Positions 45,404-54,889 of a stretch of DNA of 64,000 nt are shown here, piece by piece (position 1 is the stretch's first letter; every line of letters starts with the position of its first letter). Both the position numbers and the translations under genes were made by a program. The DNA lies in the NCBI GenBank assembly GCA_029245125.1, contig JAQWPZ010000264.1, forward strand, positions 26,628 through 90,627, written 5' to 3'. The notes under the pieces are model-generated. The model was not told where the DNA came from. It made no database searches and saw nothing but the letters and a program-made list of their open reading frames with translations. Source of the DNA: Rubripirellula sp. Its GTDB lineage: Bacteria > Planctomycetota > Planctomycetia > Pirellulales > Pirellulaceae.

Positions 45404-47026
45404 CTAAACACGGCGCCAAAAACTTGGGAAAAACAGCACAAGCACGCTGAAAACCTCTACTCGGCCGAGCATCATCAGCCAGACAAACAGCAATTTCGCG
45501 CCCTGGCTGAATCCAGCGTAATTCCGGGTTGGGCCAACCACCCCTAAACCAGGGCCGATGTTGTTGAGTGTCGCCGCCACCGCACTGGCTGAATCGAGAA
45601 GTTTCTCATCCAACCGATTGGCGATCTCCTCGGTCGTCTCGACACTCTGTGAATCAACGCCTGATGCCCCAGGTGACCTGACAACATCCCACGTACTATT
45701 CGGTTCAAACGTGATCAGCAGTAGCCAGGCGAACACGAAAATCGCCAGAATCATCGAGAAATAAACGACGATTGCGTGTGGGAGTTTTGGATCATCAATC
45801 GTCGCTCCACCCACACGGATGAACCGAATCACACGCGGGCGGTGCGCTTTCTCAATCTCAACACGCAGAATCTTGTAAAACAAAATGTGCCGGATGACTT
45901 TCATTCCTCCGCCGGTGCTGCCGGCGCAGCCACCGACGAACATTAACAGCAATAAGATCCCGCGACCGAAGTTGTTCCAGCCATCAAAGTCGGCTGTTCC
46001 ATAACCCGTGGTGGTCACGATCGATACGACTTGAAACAGGCCATGCCGAGTTGCCTCTGAAATGGTGTCAAAGCCTGCGTCGTGGTTGCGGAATCCAAAG
46101 AAAACGACACCGATTGTGATCAACAGGATAATGCCGACATACGTTTGGAATTCAACATCACGGAACAATCGTTTCGGGCTTCCCAGTAAGGTGAGATAAA
46201 GGAGGGTGAAATTGGTTCCGGCTAACACCATGAAGATGATCGTCGTGTACTCAATGACGGGGCTGCTAAAGTGCCCTAGGCTGTCGTTGTAAGTGCTGAA
46301 GCCACCGGTCGCCATTGTGCCAAAGGCGTGACACAACGCATCAAAAAACGTCATCCCCTCAATCGCGTAGATTCCCGTTAGTAGAACATTTAGACCGACA
46401 TAGATTGAAGCAAACACGAGCGCCGTATGCTGCATTCGTGGCAGCGCCCCCTCTTTTGTCGGGCCGGGGGTTTCAGCACGCATCATCGCCTTGCCGGCAG
46501 ATCCCTGTCCCAGAATCGCCACGAACAGCACGACGATGCCAAGTCCGCCCAAAAAGTGCGTCCAGGATCGCCAAAACAAAATGCAATGTGGCACTAAGCC
46601 GGGAGACTCCAGGTCGGTCAAGACGGTTGCGCCCGACGTGCTGAATCCCGACTGCGATTCAAACATCGCCTCGATGAACGTCAGCGGAGTATCCTCACGC
46701 GAGCAGGTGCCACTTAGGTAAAACGGTAACGCGCCCAAAACGGTTGCTAAGACCCAGCTCAATCCCACGATGGCCATCGCTTCTTTTTGATACAACGCAC
46801 CCCCTTTGCCGCGGCGACCGATCACCGTCAAGAAGATCCCCACCACAATGGAAATTGCCATGCTCGCAGCAAGCGCCTTCGCGCCGCCTGACTCGAAAGC
46901 AGACGGTCGCTCCAGGTCGGTGCGATCAGCCAAGGCGGGAATAGCGAAAGGCAACGAAAAACTCATCGATCCGCCGATCAACAAGCAAACGATGCCAAGC
47001 ACGCGAAACAGAAGTGGATAGTTCAA
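45404..47026 (-). CDS. trkH: Trk-type potassium uptake membrane subunit
   Basis: 540 residues, start TTG 47026 (no ATG nearby). Four selectivity-loop motifs are visible: SQSGFSTSGATVLTD, HAFGTMATGGFSTYND, IVTTTGYGTADFDGW and LNNIGPGLGVVGPTRN, with CAGSTGGGMKVIRHILF between the third and fourth. It forms a K+ channel-like pore gated by TrkA. The loop between the penultimate helix and the fourth P-loop carries an extra Ser/Glu-rich stretch of about 35 residues (VRSPGASGVDSQSVETTEEI). TrkA is not encoded here and must lie elsewhere. The gene is followed by the NfeD gene. Confidence 0.93.
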   Translation of the reverse strand: MNYPLLFRVLGIVCLLIGGSMSFSLPFAIPALADRTDLERPSAFESGGAKALAASMAISIVVGIFLTVIGRRGKGGALYQKEAMAIVGLSWVLATVLGALPFYLSGTCSREDTPLTFIEAMFESQSGFSTSGATVLTDLESPGLVPHCILFWRSWTHFLGGLGIVVLFVAILGQGSAGKAMMRAETPGPTKEGALPRMQHTALVFASIYVGLNVLLTGIYAIEGMTFFDALCHAFGTMATGGFSTYNDSLGHFSSPVIEYTTIIFMVLAGTNFTLLYLTLLGSPKRLFRDVEFQTYVGIILLITIGVVFFGFRNHDAGFDTISEATRHGLFQVVSIVTTTGYGTADFDGWNNFGRGILLLLMFVGGCAGSTGGGMKVIRHILFYKILRVEIEKAHRPRVIRFIRVGGATIDDPKLPHAIVVYFSMILAIFVFAWLLLITFEPNSTWDVVRSPGASGVDSQSVETTEEIANRLDEKLLDSASAVAATLNNIGPGLGVVGPTRNYAGFSQGAKLLFVWLMMLGRVEVFSVLVLFFPSFWRRV

Positions 47027-47520
47027 AACTTAGACGACCACAGATCGGGGGCGAATTCACAACGCAAGAGCTTAATCGCTGCTCCCCAAATGGCGAAGCA
47101 CGCTCACGCATTGGGTAAAGAAACTTGTTGCCTGCCATTCTACGGTGTCTGTTCCCAACCCCTCGCAGACGCCAACCCCTCGCAGACGCCAGTGCCCGGA
47201 GCGGACGGTGGCCAACCCTTTTGGCATCCAATTTGCTTCCCGGTCGATACGGGTCGGTGCTCTCGCGGTTCCCCATCGCGAAAGCATTGCCCAACTGCGG
47301 GGCAGCACTGGAGGCGGTGCTGCCCCGCTATCTATACAAATCGCGAGGAAATTCGTCCTGGATTAGTCCTGTGGCCTTCGGTGCCGGGAAATTGGCTAGC
47401 CAGATGCGTTCGAACTGCAACGGGTGACCATCCCACATCGGGAACAAATGGTGTACGATTTCGCAGCAGCGACTCGCTGCGATATACGCAATTCAATACA
47501 CCTGCGAGGCGAGGTAAATC
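47027..47520. other. Divergent intergenic region with a strong hairpin
   Basis: 494 bases between trkH and the SRAP gene. Overlapping open frames on both strands lack coding character. A 17-base direct repeat (CAACCCCTCGCAGACGC) is at 47156-47172 and 47173-47189. A perfect 12-bp stem (GCGGGGCAGCAC, 47297-47308; GTGCTGCCCCGC, 47317-47328) with an 8-base loop lies about 190 bases ahead of the SRAP start; no T-run follows. Confidence 0.55.
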
Positions 47521-48210
47521 GTGTGTGGTCGATTTACTCTGCGAGCTCCCGCAGCCGATTGGTGCCAATTATTGCTGCCCGATCTGATCTCCGAAGCGTT
47601 CGCTGTTGACGATCCTCCCCGCTACAACATCGCCCCGACCCAACGAGTTGTTTGCGTGCTTCAGGAGGCGGCGGGTGAGCCGCTTATAGCGGTCAAAGCG
47701 AGATGGGGGCTCGTGCCGCCTTGGGCGAAGGATCTCGCGATTGGTAATCGAATGATCAATGCCCGTGGCGAAACGCTCGACACGAAAGCATCGTTTAAAA
47801 AACCGTTAGCGACGCAACGGTGCCTGATTCCGGCTGACGGTTATTACGAATGGACGAAAACGGAGACCGGTAAGCAGCCTCATCTGATGGAGTCCAACAA
47901 AGGTCAGCCGTTTGCGATGGCCGGTCTTTGGGACGTGAATCGCAGCCTTGCCGAAGATGGCCAGCCGATTCGCAGTTGCACCATTATTACCACCCAAGCG
48001 AATCAGACGACGGCGCACCTGCATGACCGCATGCCGGTGATCTTGAATCACGCTGATTTTCAACGTTGGCTCGATCCTGGTTTTCGTGATCTGCAGGAAC
48101 TGAAGCAGTTGCTGCAGCCAGCTTCCGAGTCCTTGCTCAAGACGAGGCTCGTAAGCCGTCATGTCAACAATGCCCGGCATGAAGATCCTGTCTGCGTCGA
48201 GCCGATCTGA
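47521..48210 (+). CDS. SRAP/YedK (HMCES-like) DNA-protein crosslink protein
   Basis: 229 residues from GTG 47521. After Met removal the catalytic Cys2 (MCGRFTLR) becomes N-terminal and forms a thiazolidine crosslink with abasic sites in single-stranded DNA. Family marks: RYNIAPTQRV, ARWGLVPPWAKD, MINARGETLDTK, CLIPADGYYEWTKT (Glu) and HDRMPVIL (His). All active-site residues are present. Function is tied to replication past abasic sites; dnaE2 4.6 kb away also serves lesion tolerance, but they are not in one operon. The GTG start is fixed by the need for Cys at position 2. Confidence 0.94.
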   Translation: MCGRFTLRAPAADWCQLLLPDLISEAFAVDDPPRYNIAPTQRVVCVLQEAAGEPLIAVKARWGLVPPWAKDLAIGNRMINARGETLDTKASFKKPLATQRCLIPADGYYEWTKTETGKQPHLMESNKGQPFAMAGLWDVNRSLAEDGQPIRSCTIITTQANQTTAHLHDRMPVILNHADFQRWLDPGFRDLQELKQLLQPASESLLKTRLVSRHVNNARHEDPVCVEPI

Positions 48211-48484
48211 GCCGATCTGAGGCTATCTGGGGCTTCCAGGCATCCCCCTGATCGATGGAGTAAATCAGGCTCGCAGTTCGCCTGGCCGTCATCGCTGCCC
48301 CTGTTTGCGTGGCTTGCCATCCTTCTTGTTTCCCCTGCAGATTACCTAACGCGAACGACTGAGGGGGGCGTGCGACAGTTCGCGCGCTTTTTTCCTGAAT
48401 CATCTGAAACAAACAGTGTTTCCGACTCGATACCGCTGTTGAATCGGCTTACTTCCCCCAACCGATGAATGAAAACGGTGCCTC

Positions 48485-49363
48485 ATGCGTCTTGCGGTTG
48501 TCTTCACTTTGCTAGCTTTCGGATTCGTTGGTGCCCCTGCGGCTTTCGCGCAGAGCACGATCAGCGATAGACCATGGGAACTCACCTCGACTCGAGGTGC
48601 CTGGGGGATCTTCTTGCCCGACTACGATCTCGGTGACGCTGGGGGCAGCTCCGCCTTTCGCGATGACATGGATGGCGTCGGATACTACTCCGATTTCAAG
48701 GTCGTACGGCGATTTTTAGGAACCCGGACGAGCTTTGAATCGAACATGTTCTTTGGCGTCGCGCGGTTGAAATCCGAAGGTGCCACCGGAAACATCACTG
48801 TTCCTAACCCAGCGAATGGTGCCGCCGAGTCATTTAGTGGGGGCAGAACAAAACTGAAGTCGGACGTCAATAATTACGGCATTGATCTGACGCTTCGTGA
48901 CACGTGGCGAACAAGGTTGGGCGGTCTGTCGGCTGGTTGTTCAGCGAGTTACATGGCATTCGACCAAAAGTTTGATGCCGACTACGGCGCCACCCAGGTG
49001 TTACGAGAAAAACTTTACACCGATTATCTTGGCGGCAAGGCGGTATTTGGCTGGGATGGTTGCTTCAAAGGACGCGCCAGCAACTTGGATCTAATGATCG
49101 GCTTTTTTGATATGGATGCCGATTACCGATTCATCGGCCAGACCGTTCCCGGATCAGACCGTCAAAAATTCAGTAAGAACGCAACCACCGTCGAATCCTA
49201 CTTCACGACCCGCACCTTTTTCCGAGGCTACCAAATCGGCTGGAAAGTTGGGGCGATGTATATCTCGGATATGCCAGTGATTCGTCACACCGCCTCGCAG
49301 CCGGCAAGTATTGAAACTGAAGATGCGGTGACCTTCTCGGGACTCATCGAGCTTCTGTTGTAA
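48485..49363 (+). CDS. Exported outer-membrane-like hypothetical protein
   Basis: 292 residues. The signal peptide (AVVFTLLAFGFVGAPAAFAQ) is clear. The mature protein has alternating polar/hydrophobic stretches rich in aromatic and Gly residues (FESNMFFGVARLK, YGIDLTLRDTWRTRLGG, FFRGYQIGWKVGAMYI) and ends in a hydrophobic FSGLIELLL, which suggest a beta-barrel. The family is not recognised. It is monocistronic and convergent with the DUF1552 gene. Confidence 0.7.
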   Translation: MRLAVVFTLLAFGFVGAPAAFAQSTISDRPWELTSTRGAWGIFLPDYDLGDAGGSSAFRDDMDGVGYYSDFKVVRRFLGTRTSFESNMFFGVARLKSEGATGNITVPNPANGAAESFSGGRTKLKSDVNNYGIDLTLRDTWRTRLGGLSAGCSASYMAFDQKFDADYGATQVLREKLYTDYLGGKAVFGWDGCFKGRASNLDLMIGFFDMDADYRFIGQTVPGSDRQKFSKNATTVESYFTTRTFFRGYQIGWKVGAMYISDMPVIRHTASQPASIETEDAVTFSGLIELLL

Positions 49364-49480
49364 CCTAGTCCGACAACGGCCCTGTTTGGTTGTGGTGAAT
49401 CTAGCTGGATCGCAACTATTCAAGCTCGACAGGCGATCGTTTTGATTCGTGTTCCCGCGTTCTGAAGCCAGGATTAGCCT

Positions 49481-50893
49481 TCACCCCAACAGCTGCTCGA
49501 TAGGACCTTTCTGAGCAAGTTTCTTGCGTGTCATATCGACATCGAGATCGCCGTAGTGATCGATTGGATTGCCATATGCATTCAGCAGAGTGGTGTACCA
49601 GTTGCTTAACGTCTTGTGGCCTGCGGTCGCGTGGAGCGGCAGTCGGATGAAGCGACCAGCGATGTCTAGTTTCGCTTTGTCACCGGTCATGACAATCATC
49701 GGTGCTTCGGTATCGGGGCCATGGTGTCCCGCACCCGTTTCGGGAAGGTAGATGATTGTCGTGTTGTCGAACATGTTCCCGTCACCCTCGGGTACTGATT
49801 TCAATTTAGTGACCATCTTCGCCACCTGAGCCATGTGGCTGGCTTTCACTATGTCTCGAAGTGGCTCGTCTCGACTGTGGCCTAAGCGATGCAGATCAAC
49901 CCTTCCGGTATTGCCGGGCAGCGTTGTAATGGGGGTTCCCAGATCATCGATCGTGTAGGTCACTACATTGGTCAAGCCAGAAATCAGTGCCGCCAGCATG
50001 ACATCCGTGAATGCATCTTGCTTTTGAATTAGCGTCGCATTCGGGCCGCCGTTTGCGTGGATCGGATCGAGGGTTGGTAGGTTTTTTGAAATCACATTTG
50101 AAAGCGAGGCAACTTTTTCGTTTCGATCTCGAATGGCTTGAATCGAGTCAACATGGTTGCTGACTTTCGTGCGTTCATCGCCTGCGAGCCCGTTCAGTCG
50201 CTTATTTTCTTGCTCATGCAGGTAACCTAAAAGCGTTTTGTCTGATTCAACGGCGTTGGAATTGGTAACCGATTTGAAAAGTTCATTGTAAGCCGTTTGA
50301 GGGTCGGCATAACAAAAATTGCGTTGATGCTTTGCTGGAGCAGAAAAGCCCGACACAATGCCAGTCCGGAATGCGACTGTTCCTGATCCTGACGCAAGAG
50401 ACAATTCGACATGACCAAAGGGTGAGGGGAAGAGTTTCGCCAATTCAAAGTCGACGGTGGTGCGTTTAATACCACTGATGACATTACGACCCGCTTTGTA
50501 TGCACCCATGCAGCCAGAGAACGAATAGTGCCCGCCACCACTGACCTTCATGGAGATGCCATTCAGAATGGTCAGGTTTGCCTTGTGCGCGTCGAGTGCG
50601 TTTAACCAAGTTGGTAGCTCGTGGTTTTCCAGGTCGACCTCGAGTGTCTCCTTCTTTTCATCGCGTTTTAACTGCTGCTCGGTAAACGATGGCAGCGAGA
50701 AGAGGTTGGGGAGATTCCCATTCGATTTTCGAATGAAAATGAAGCGATGGCGATGAGGGCCTGTTTGCTTCGCCGTAAGTAGATGGTTGAAGGAGGGCGT
50801 GAGGGGCAGGGGCCCGGCGTGTAAGGTTGAAGCGCTTAAGGCTGAGGCGGTCAAAGCAGAGGTATGTAGGAATCGGCGTCGGTTTGTAATCAT
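49481..50893 (-). CDS. DUF1552 family secreted protein
   Basis: 470 residues with a Tat-type signal (ITNRRRFLHTSALTASALSA). The family mark GGHYSFSGCMGAYKAG and YLPETGAGHHGPDTEAPMIV point to DUF1552, a relative of DUF1501 in the alkaline phosphatase-like superfamily. Its start (ATG 50893) overlaps the stop of the DUF1592 gene by ATGA. DUF1592-type and DUF1552 genes are regular partners in planctomycetes and verrucomicrobia; the pair may act in periplasmic oxidation or hydrolysis of polymers, but this is unproven. Last gene of a three-gene operon. Confidence 0.9.
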   Translation of the reverse strand: MITNRRRFLHTSALTASALSASTLHAGPLPLTPSFNHLLTAKQTGPHRHRFIFIRKSNGNLPNLFSLPSFTEQQLKRDEKKETLEVDLENHELPTWLNALDAHKANLTILNGISMKVSGGGHYSFSGCMGAYKAGRNVISGIKRTTVDFELAKLFPSPFGHVELSLASGSGTVAFRTGIVSGFSAPAKHQRNFCYADPQTAYNELFKSVTNSNAVESDKTLLGYLHEQENKRLNGLAGDERTKVSNHVDSIQAIRDRNEKVASLSNVISKNLPTLDPIHANGGPNATLIQKQDAFTDVMLAALISGLTNVVTYTIDDLGTPITTLPGNTGRVDLHRLGHSRDEPLRDIVKASHMAQVAKMVTKLKSVPEGDGNMFDNTTIIYLPETGAGHHGPDTEAPMIVMTGDKAKLDIAGRFIRLPLHATAGHKTLSNWYTTLLNAYGNPIDHYGDLDVDMTRKKLAQKGPIEQLLG

Positions 50894-53800
50894 TCTTGAT
50901 TCTCAACTGCCTTGCGGTAGATGAATGAGTCAGAGGTCAGCAGCGATACGATGACCGCATCAAAGCTGCCATCGTTGTTAAGATAAGCTTGGTCCGCATC
51001 GATCAGGGTCTTTGAATCAGACAGCGTTTCATTTCGCCCCATGAAGTAGCGAAAGGCATGCCGGATGATTGATTGGCGGACCCTGGTTGATTTCGCCAGA
51101 CGCCCTGCCAGGTCGATTGCGTCTTGCACATTGCCATCCAGCGAAGGGTCTCCCGTTCCATTCAGAATACCACGAGCATCAACTGGAAGCGTCTTGTAGG
51201 TTGGGCGGCCATCAAGATGAAGCCCCCGCTCGCGTGAAGCGGGTTCAATTAAATTATCAGGATGCTCAAGCCTTTCTGCGGTGCGAAAGCGTCCAAAGTC
51301 ATCATAGATTTCAAACGGCAGCCCGAGTGGGTCCATTCGTTGGTGGCATTTCCAACAGTAGTCTTCTCGAGTCTTTTCTTCGAGCCGTTGCCGAAGTGTT
51401 CGGTGATGATCCTCGGGCACAACAGCATCGACGGTGATTGGAACATCGGGAATGGTTCCAGCCAGTAATTTTTCTCGTATCCATTTTCCCCGTCGCACTG
51501 GATCGTTTTCGAGATTCAGTGAGTGGGCGATCAGCCAAGCGGGGTGGGTCAGCATACCCTTGCGATGGGCGATTTTGGCCGGTTGAGTTGTTGGGTAATC
51601 CCAGTTTGCATAATCGATGCCAAAAAATCGGCCAACGTTTTCGCCTCGCATCTGTTGCCCGGTTCGAGTGGAAGCATCGCTTTTGTGCCAGTACGCCATT
51701 CCGGTTGCCGCATAGGGTGCTGCTGCCGTCTGCCCGTCGGCGAGTCGAAAGCGATAGCTCGCCATCTGTTGCTTGAATGTGCGAACCCATTGTGAGCGAC
51801 GCTTGCTGTTCGTTTCGAAGTCCGCAAACACAGTGCCCATCATCTTCATGTCATCGATGAAGTCCCAGTGCTTGTAGAGTTCTTCTTCTGAGAAGTTTTC
51901 CCAATCGTAGGCATTGAAGTAATCGTAGATTTTTCGAATGCGATCGGATGCGTCTTTCATCGCGGCATTGTCGCCGGAGTGATACACGTAGAATTTCTCG
52001 GTTGTCAGCAGTTCTTCAAAAACGTACCGGTCTTTTTGTAAGATATGGTCGACCAGTCGGTCTGCTTCATCAACCAAGCGGCCTTTCACATCGTCATACC
52101 GAGTGTGTGAAGCATTGAACCTCGCATCGTCTTTGAAAACGGTCATTGCTTTGGTGTAGCCAAAGAACTCCCGAAAGAAACGAAGCTTGCGGATCGGAGT
52201 GTTGGTGATGCTGGAGTTAAAGCCAGCTTTCTGAACCGTTTCGTCGATCACATAATATCGATCTCGACGCGACAGCATGCGTTTTACTTCGCGGCCGTAA
52301 TCTTCGCGTGTACTGAGTCTGCCTTCATTAACGGCACTCACCAACTCGGCGTCTGGTGGACTATCGGTCAGTGCGTAGGCTAAGGCGTAACTTGCATCTC
52401 TCGGCGACATCGTTCGCCGCCCATGTTTGTCAGCGGTGCCCTGCCCAAACTCATAGCGGTAAACAAGCTCAGAGCTGAGGGCTAGCGTTTCAACCAGCTT
52501 TGCGATTGCTTGCTGATTGCCTAGCGTTGTCATGTATTCTTTCGTCAACGCGATGTTGGCCTGCTTTTCTTGGGCTGATGGATCGCGTTGGTAGATTGCA
52601 GTGAAGAGTTCGTCAATCAAGTCACCAAGTTGTTGGTCACTGGCCTGTCCGGAGTTTGTTCGCTCGGTGTCAAAGGTTGTCGTCCACTCACTCATACACT
52701 TGCTGATGATTTGTTTGTACTGATCGCCAGGCTTTCGATGGCGAACAATGGCGGCGCGAATTACCTGCATTTCTGCTTCGCCCAGGGGCCGGTAAGGAAT
52801 GAGGGCCATGTTCTGTTTCTGAATGTCTTCATAAATTAGATCCATGTCCCAGCGTTTTTCCATGATCAGCATGAGAGCGACACGACCACGTACTCGAACA
52901 GGATCAATCCCAAAGTGGAACCAGTCTCGCTCGCAGCGCTCGACAATTTGTGAGTAGGAACGGTTTTCTTTGCGATGCTTCTGAATGCCTCGGTAAATGG
53001 CCTGGATATCTTGTCGGTCGTATCGGGTTCTCAAAAGTTCCAGGTTGGTTTCCCGGGGGTTTGGTACGCCTTTTGAGTTCAATGTTGTTTTTACCGGGTT
53101 AACTTTGACGCGGGCAAATTTCGGCAACAGCAATTCGTGTTCTTTCCCATAAATTCCTTGAGCCACTTGCTCAAAGTAAGACGTTAAGAACTGTTCGCGA
53201 GCGTCTAAGATTTCACGATGCCGTAGTTCCACTTTCATGATGCGATACATGGCTGGATAATGCGTCTTCATGGTTTGCTCAGCGGTGAAATGGCCAGCCA
53301 TTTTGCGAGCATTGGAGAGCATGGTCAGCAGGTGGCCACCGGTGAGTGTCGTTGTGTCGTAGTAACGCACTCCAATTTTGGTGGGCAGCAAAAAAGGATT
53401 GGTGATGTTTTGCCGCAATTTGTGGCCACCAAACCTTGTGCCGAGGTTAACGCCATTATCTCCCGTCACGTTTGTCGTCAAACCATCGATGGTTCGAACA
53501 CCAGGATGGTTGATTAGCTGATTGACTTTGGCATCGAAGATAAACTCGCTGATTAGCCAACGGCGATCTCGAGTGAAGCCTTTAAGGTGTGCGTAATCGC
53601 CGGAGAATAACTTGCTGTGATCGACGTAGTTACCGAATTCTGGTTTTCGCAGATTCTCTTCGAGTTTTGAGGGACCCGATTTTCGGAGTTCCTGCGACAG
53701 CCAATTGAATAACAAATCTCGCTCGGATTCACTTGGTTGCGGGGCATCATCCGGCGGCATGCTGCCAAAGAAAATTTGCTCTTGAGCCTTGTTCAGCTCT

Positions 53801-54012
53801 TCGATTCTTTCATCGTTAGTGAGCAAGGCCAGTGAATCAAATTGCACGCTGCCTTCGGACGTATCACGATCGTGACAGTCCAGGCAGAATTGGTTGATCA
53901 CCTTGGCCGCTTCGGTGGGGATCGTGAAAGCCTGGTCAGCCTGCGTTAAACCGCAGACCGTCCCCAGGATGACGATTGTGAGCCATCGGCCCATCATGAA
54001 TGGAAGGCTCAT
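50890..54012 (-). CDS. DUF1592-type planctomycete cytochrome c protein
   Basis: 1040 residues. A signal peptide (MGRWLTIVILGTVCGLTQAD) precedes a heme site CLDCH (Cys43, Cys46, His47), with SMPP further on, as in planctomycete cytochrome c (PSCyt1). The PSD series follows: DUF1587/1595-like, DUF1592 (MSPRDASYALAYALTDSPPD), DUF1588 with the second CxxCH in REDYCWKCHQRMDPLGLPFE, and DUF1585 at the end (AFRYFMGRNETLSDSKTL). Exact borders cannot be set by eye. It overlaps the SASA gene in front and DUF1552 behind by 4 bases each, so translation is coupled. Confidence 0.9.
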   Translation of the reverse strand: MSLPFMMGRWLTIVILGTVCGLTQADQAFTIPTEAAKVINQFCLDCHDRDTSEGSVQFDSLALLTNDERIEELNKAQEQIFFGSMPPDDAPQPSESERDLLFNWLSQELRKSGPSKLEENLRKPEFGNYVDHSKLFSGDYAHLKGFTRDRRWLISEFIFDAKVNQLINHPGVRTIDGLTTNVTGDNGVNLGTRFGGHKLRQNITNPFLLPTKIGVRYYDTTTLTGGHLLTMLSNARKMAGHFTAEQTMKTHYPAMYRIMKVELRHREILDAREQFLTSYFEQVAQGIYGKEHELLLPKFARVKVNPVKTTLNSKGVPNPRETNLELLRTRYDRQDIQAIYRGIQKHRKENRSYSQIVERCERDWFHFGIDPVRVRGRVALMLIMEKRWDMDLIYEDIQKQNMALIPYRPLGEAEMQVIRAAIVRHRKPGDQYKQIISKCMSEWTTTFDTERTNSGQASDQQLGDLIDELFTAIYQRDPSAQEKQANIALTKEYMTTLGNQQAIAKLVETLALSSELVYRYEFGQGTADKHGRRTMSPRDASYALAYALTDSPPDAELVSAVNEGRLSTREDYGREVKRMLSRRDRYYVIDETVQKAGFNSSITNTPIRKLRFFREFFGYTKAMTVFKDDARFNASHTRYDDVKGRLVDEADRLVDHILQKDRYVFEELLTTEKFYVYHSGDNAAMKDASDRIRKIYDYFNAYDWENFSEEELYKHWDFIDDMKMMGTVFADFETNSKRRSQWVRTFKQQMASYRFRLADGQTAAAPYAATGMAYWHKSDASTRTGQQMRGENVGRFFGIDYANWDYPTTQPAKIAHRKGMLTHPAWLIAHSLNLENDPVRRGKWIREKLLAGTIPDVPITVDAVVPEDHHRTLRQRLEEKTREDYCWKCHQRMDPLGLPFEIYDDFGRFRTAERLEHPDNLIEPASRERGLHLDGRPTYKTLPVDARGILNGTGDPSLDGNVQDAIDLAGRLAKSTRVRQSIIRHAFRYFMGRNETLSDSKTLIDADQAYLNNDGSFDAVIVSLLTSDSFIYRKAVENQE

Positions 54013-54599
54013 TGATTACCAATTTGAAGCAGTTCTACCATTGCCTGGCCCCTTGCATCGCCGATGTTCATATCGGTTTCACCCGTACCATCGTAGTGAC
54101 TGACGGAACTACTTTCCTTGGACAGCGGGTGGCTGCAGGCGGTGGGGGTGTTGCCTTTGAATTGGTGGGATTTGCCAGACTTGCCATCGATTGCGAACAT
54201 TGCCTCAACCAGTTTTCTATCATTATCGGTCGCCCCTTTCTCTGTTTGTCGCAAGGTGGCGCAGGCGAATTTGGCATTCGCCGCTTTGAAGTCTTTGCGA
54301 AGCTGTTTGATGAGTTGTAAGAGGTTCTTTTCGTATCGACTGGCGAGTGCTTCGCTGCGGCTATCCCGATCACCCAGCCACCAAAAGAATCCTGCGATTT
54401 CGTAGTTGTCGCCACCTTTGGTCTCGCCAAATCCCAGCGAGTTGGACTGACCCAAGCAAAGGTAGATTTGCACTGGCTTGCTCATGTCCACCGGCTTTCC
54501 GTCGGGACCGGGTAGTTCAACCGCTGAAGCTGTGGGGAGTACTAGCAGCAGCACACCTGCTGTTGCGAGAAAATGTATCACCGGCGTTCGTGCGACCAT
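54009..54599 (-). CDS. SASA/sialate-O-acetylesterase-like protein with internal deletion
   Basis: 196 residues. Signal peptide (HFLATAGVLLLVLPTASA) and IYLCLGQSNSLGFGE, the GxSN block of SGNH/SASA esterases. The sequence then jumps directly to DNYEIAGFFWWLGDRDSRSE and NLLQLIKQLRKDFKAANAKF, which in the full-length family lies about 150 residues later. HYDGTGETDMNIGDARGQAM supplies the closing His block. The region between is therefore missing in frame. Catalytic Ser and His seem to remain. It is first in the operon and overlaps the DUF1592 gene by ATGA, so it is still translated as part of the unit. Confidence 0.75.
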   Translation of the reverse strand: MVARTPVIHFLATAGVLLLVLPTASAVELPGPDGKPVDMSKPVQIYLCLGQSNSLGFGETKGGDNYEIAGFFWWLGDRDSRSEALASRYEKNLLQLIKQLRKDFKAANAKFACATLRQTEKGATDNDRKLVEAMFAIDGKSGKSHQFKGNTPTACSHPLSKESSSVSHYDGTGETDMNIGDARGQAMVELLQIGNQ

Positions 54600-54889
54600 C
54601 TCAGGATCCTAGTGCGTTTCTCACGGAAGTGAGTCAGTCGACCGAGGGTCGAGGGTTTTTAAGTCATGCGTGTTATGCTCGGTAAGAGGCACATTATGAT
54701 AAAAGCGGAGTTCCATGGGCGGGTAAAGGGTAAGAAAATCAGCCAGTATTCGATTGCAAGGTCGAATCAGATTTTCGTCCGCGACCAATAGGTTCCGGTG
54801 GGTCGGGGCCCGTTGAGCTCTGCGTGGTAGCTGTCAACGCTCCCCCGTTCAATAGGGTGCGAGCTGGTGGTTGTGGCCGACGCGGCAGC

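Noticed and set aside
47090..47587. 165-codon frame upstream of SRAP
   Set aside because: It runs through the tandem repeat and the hairpin and into the SRAP gene in another frame; composition is not coding-like.
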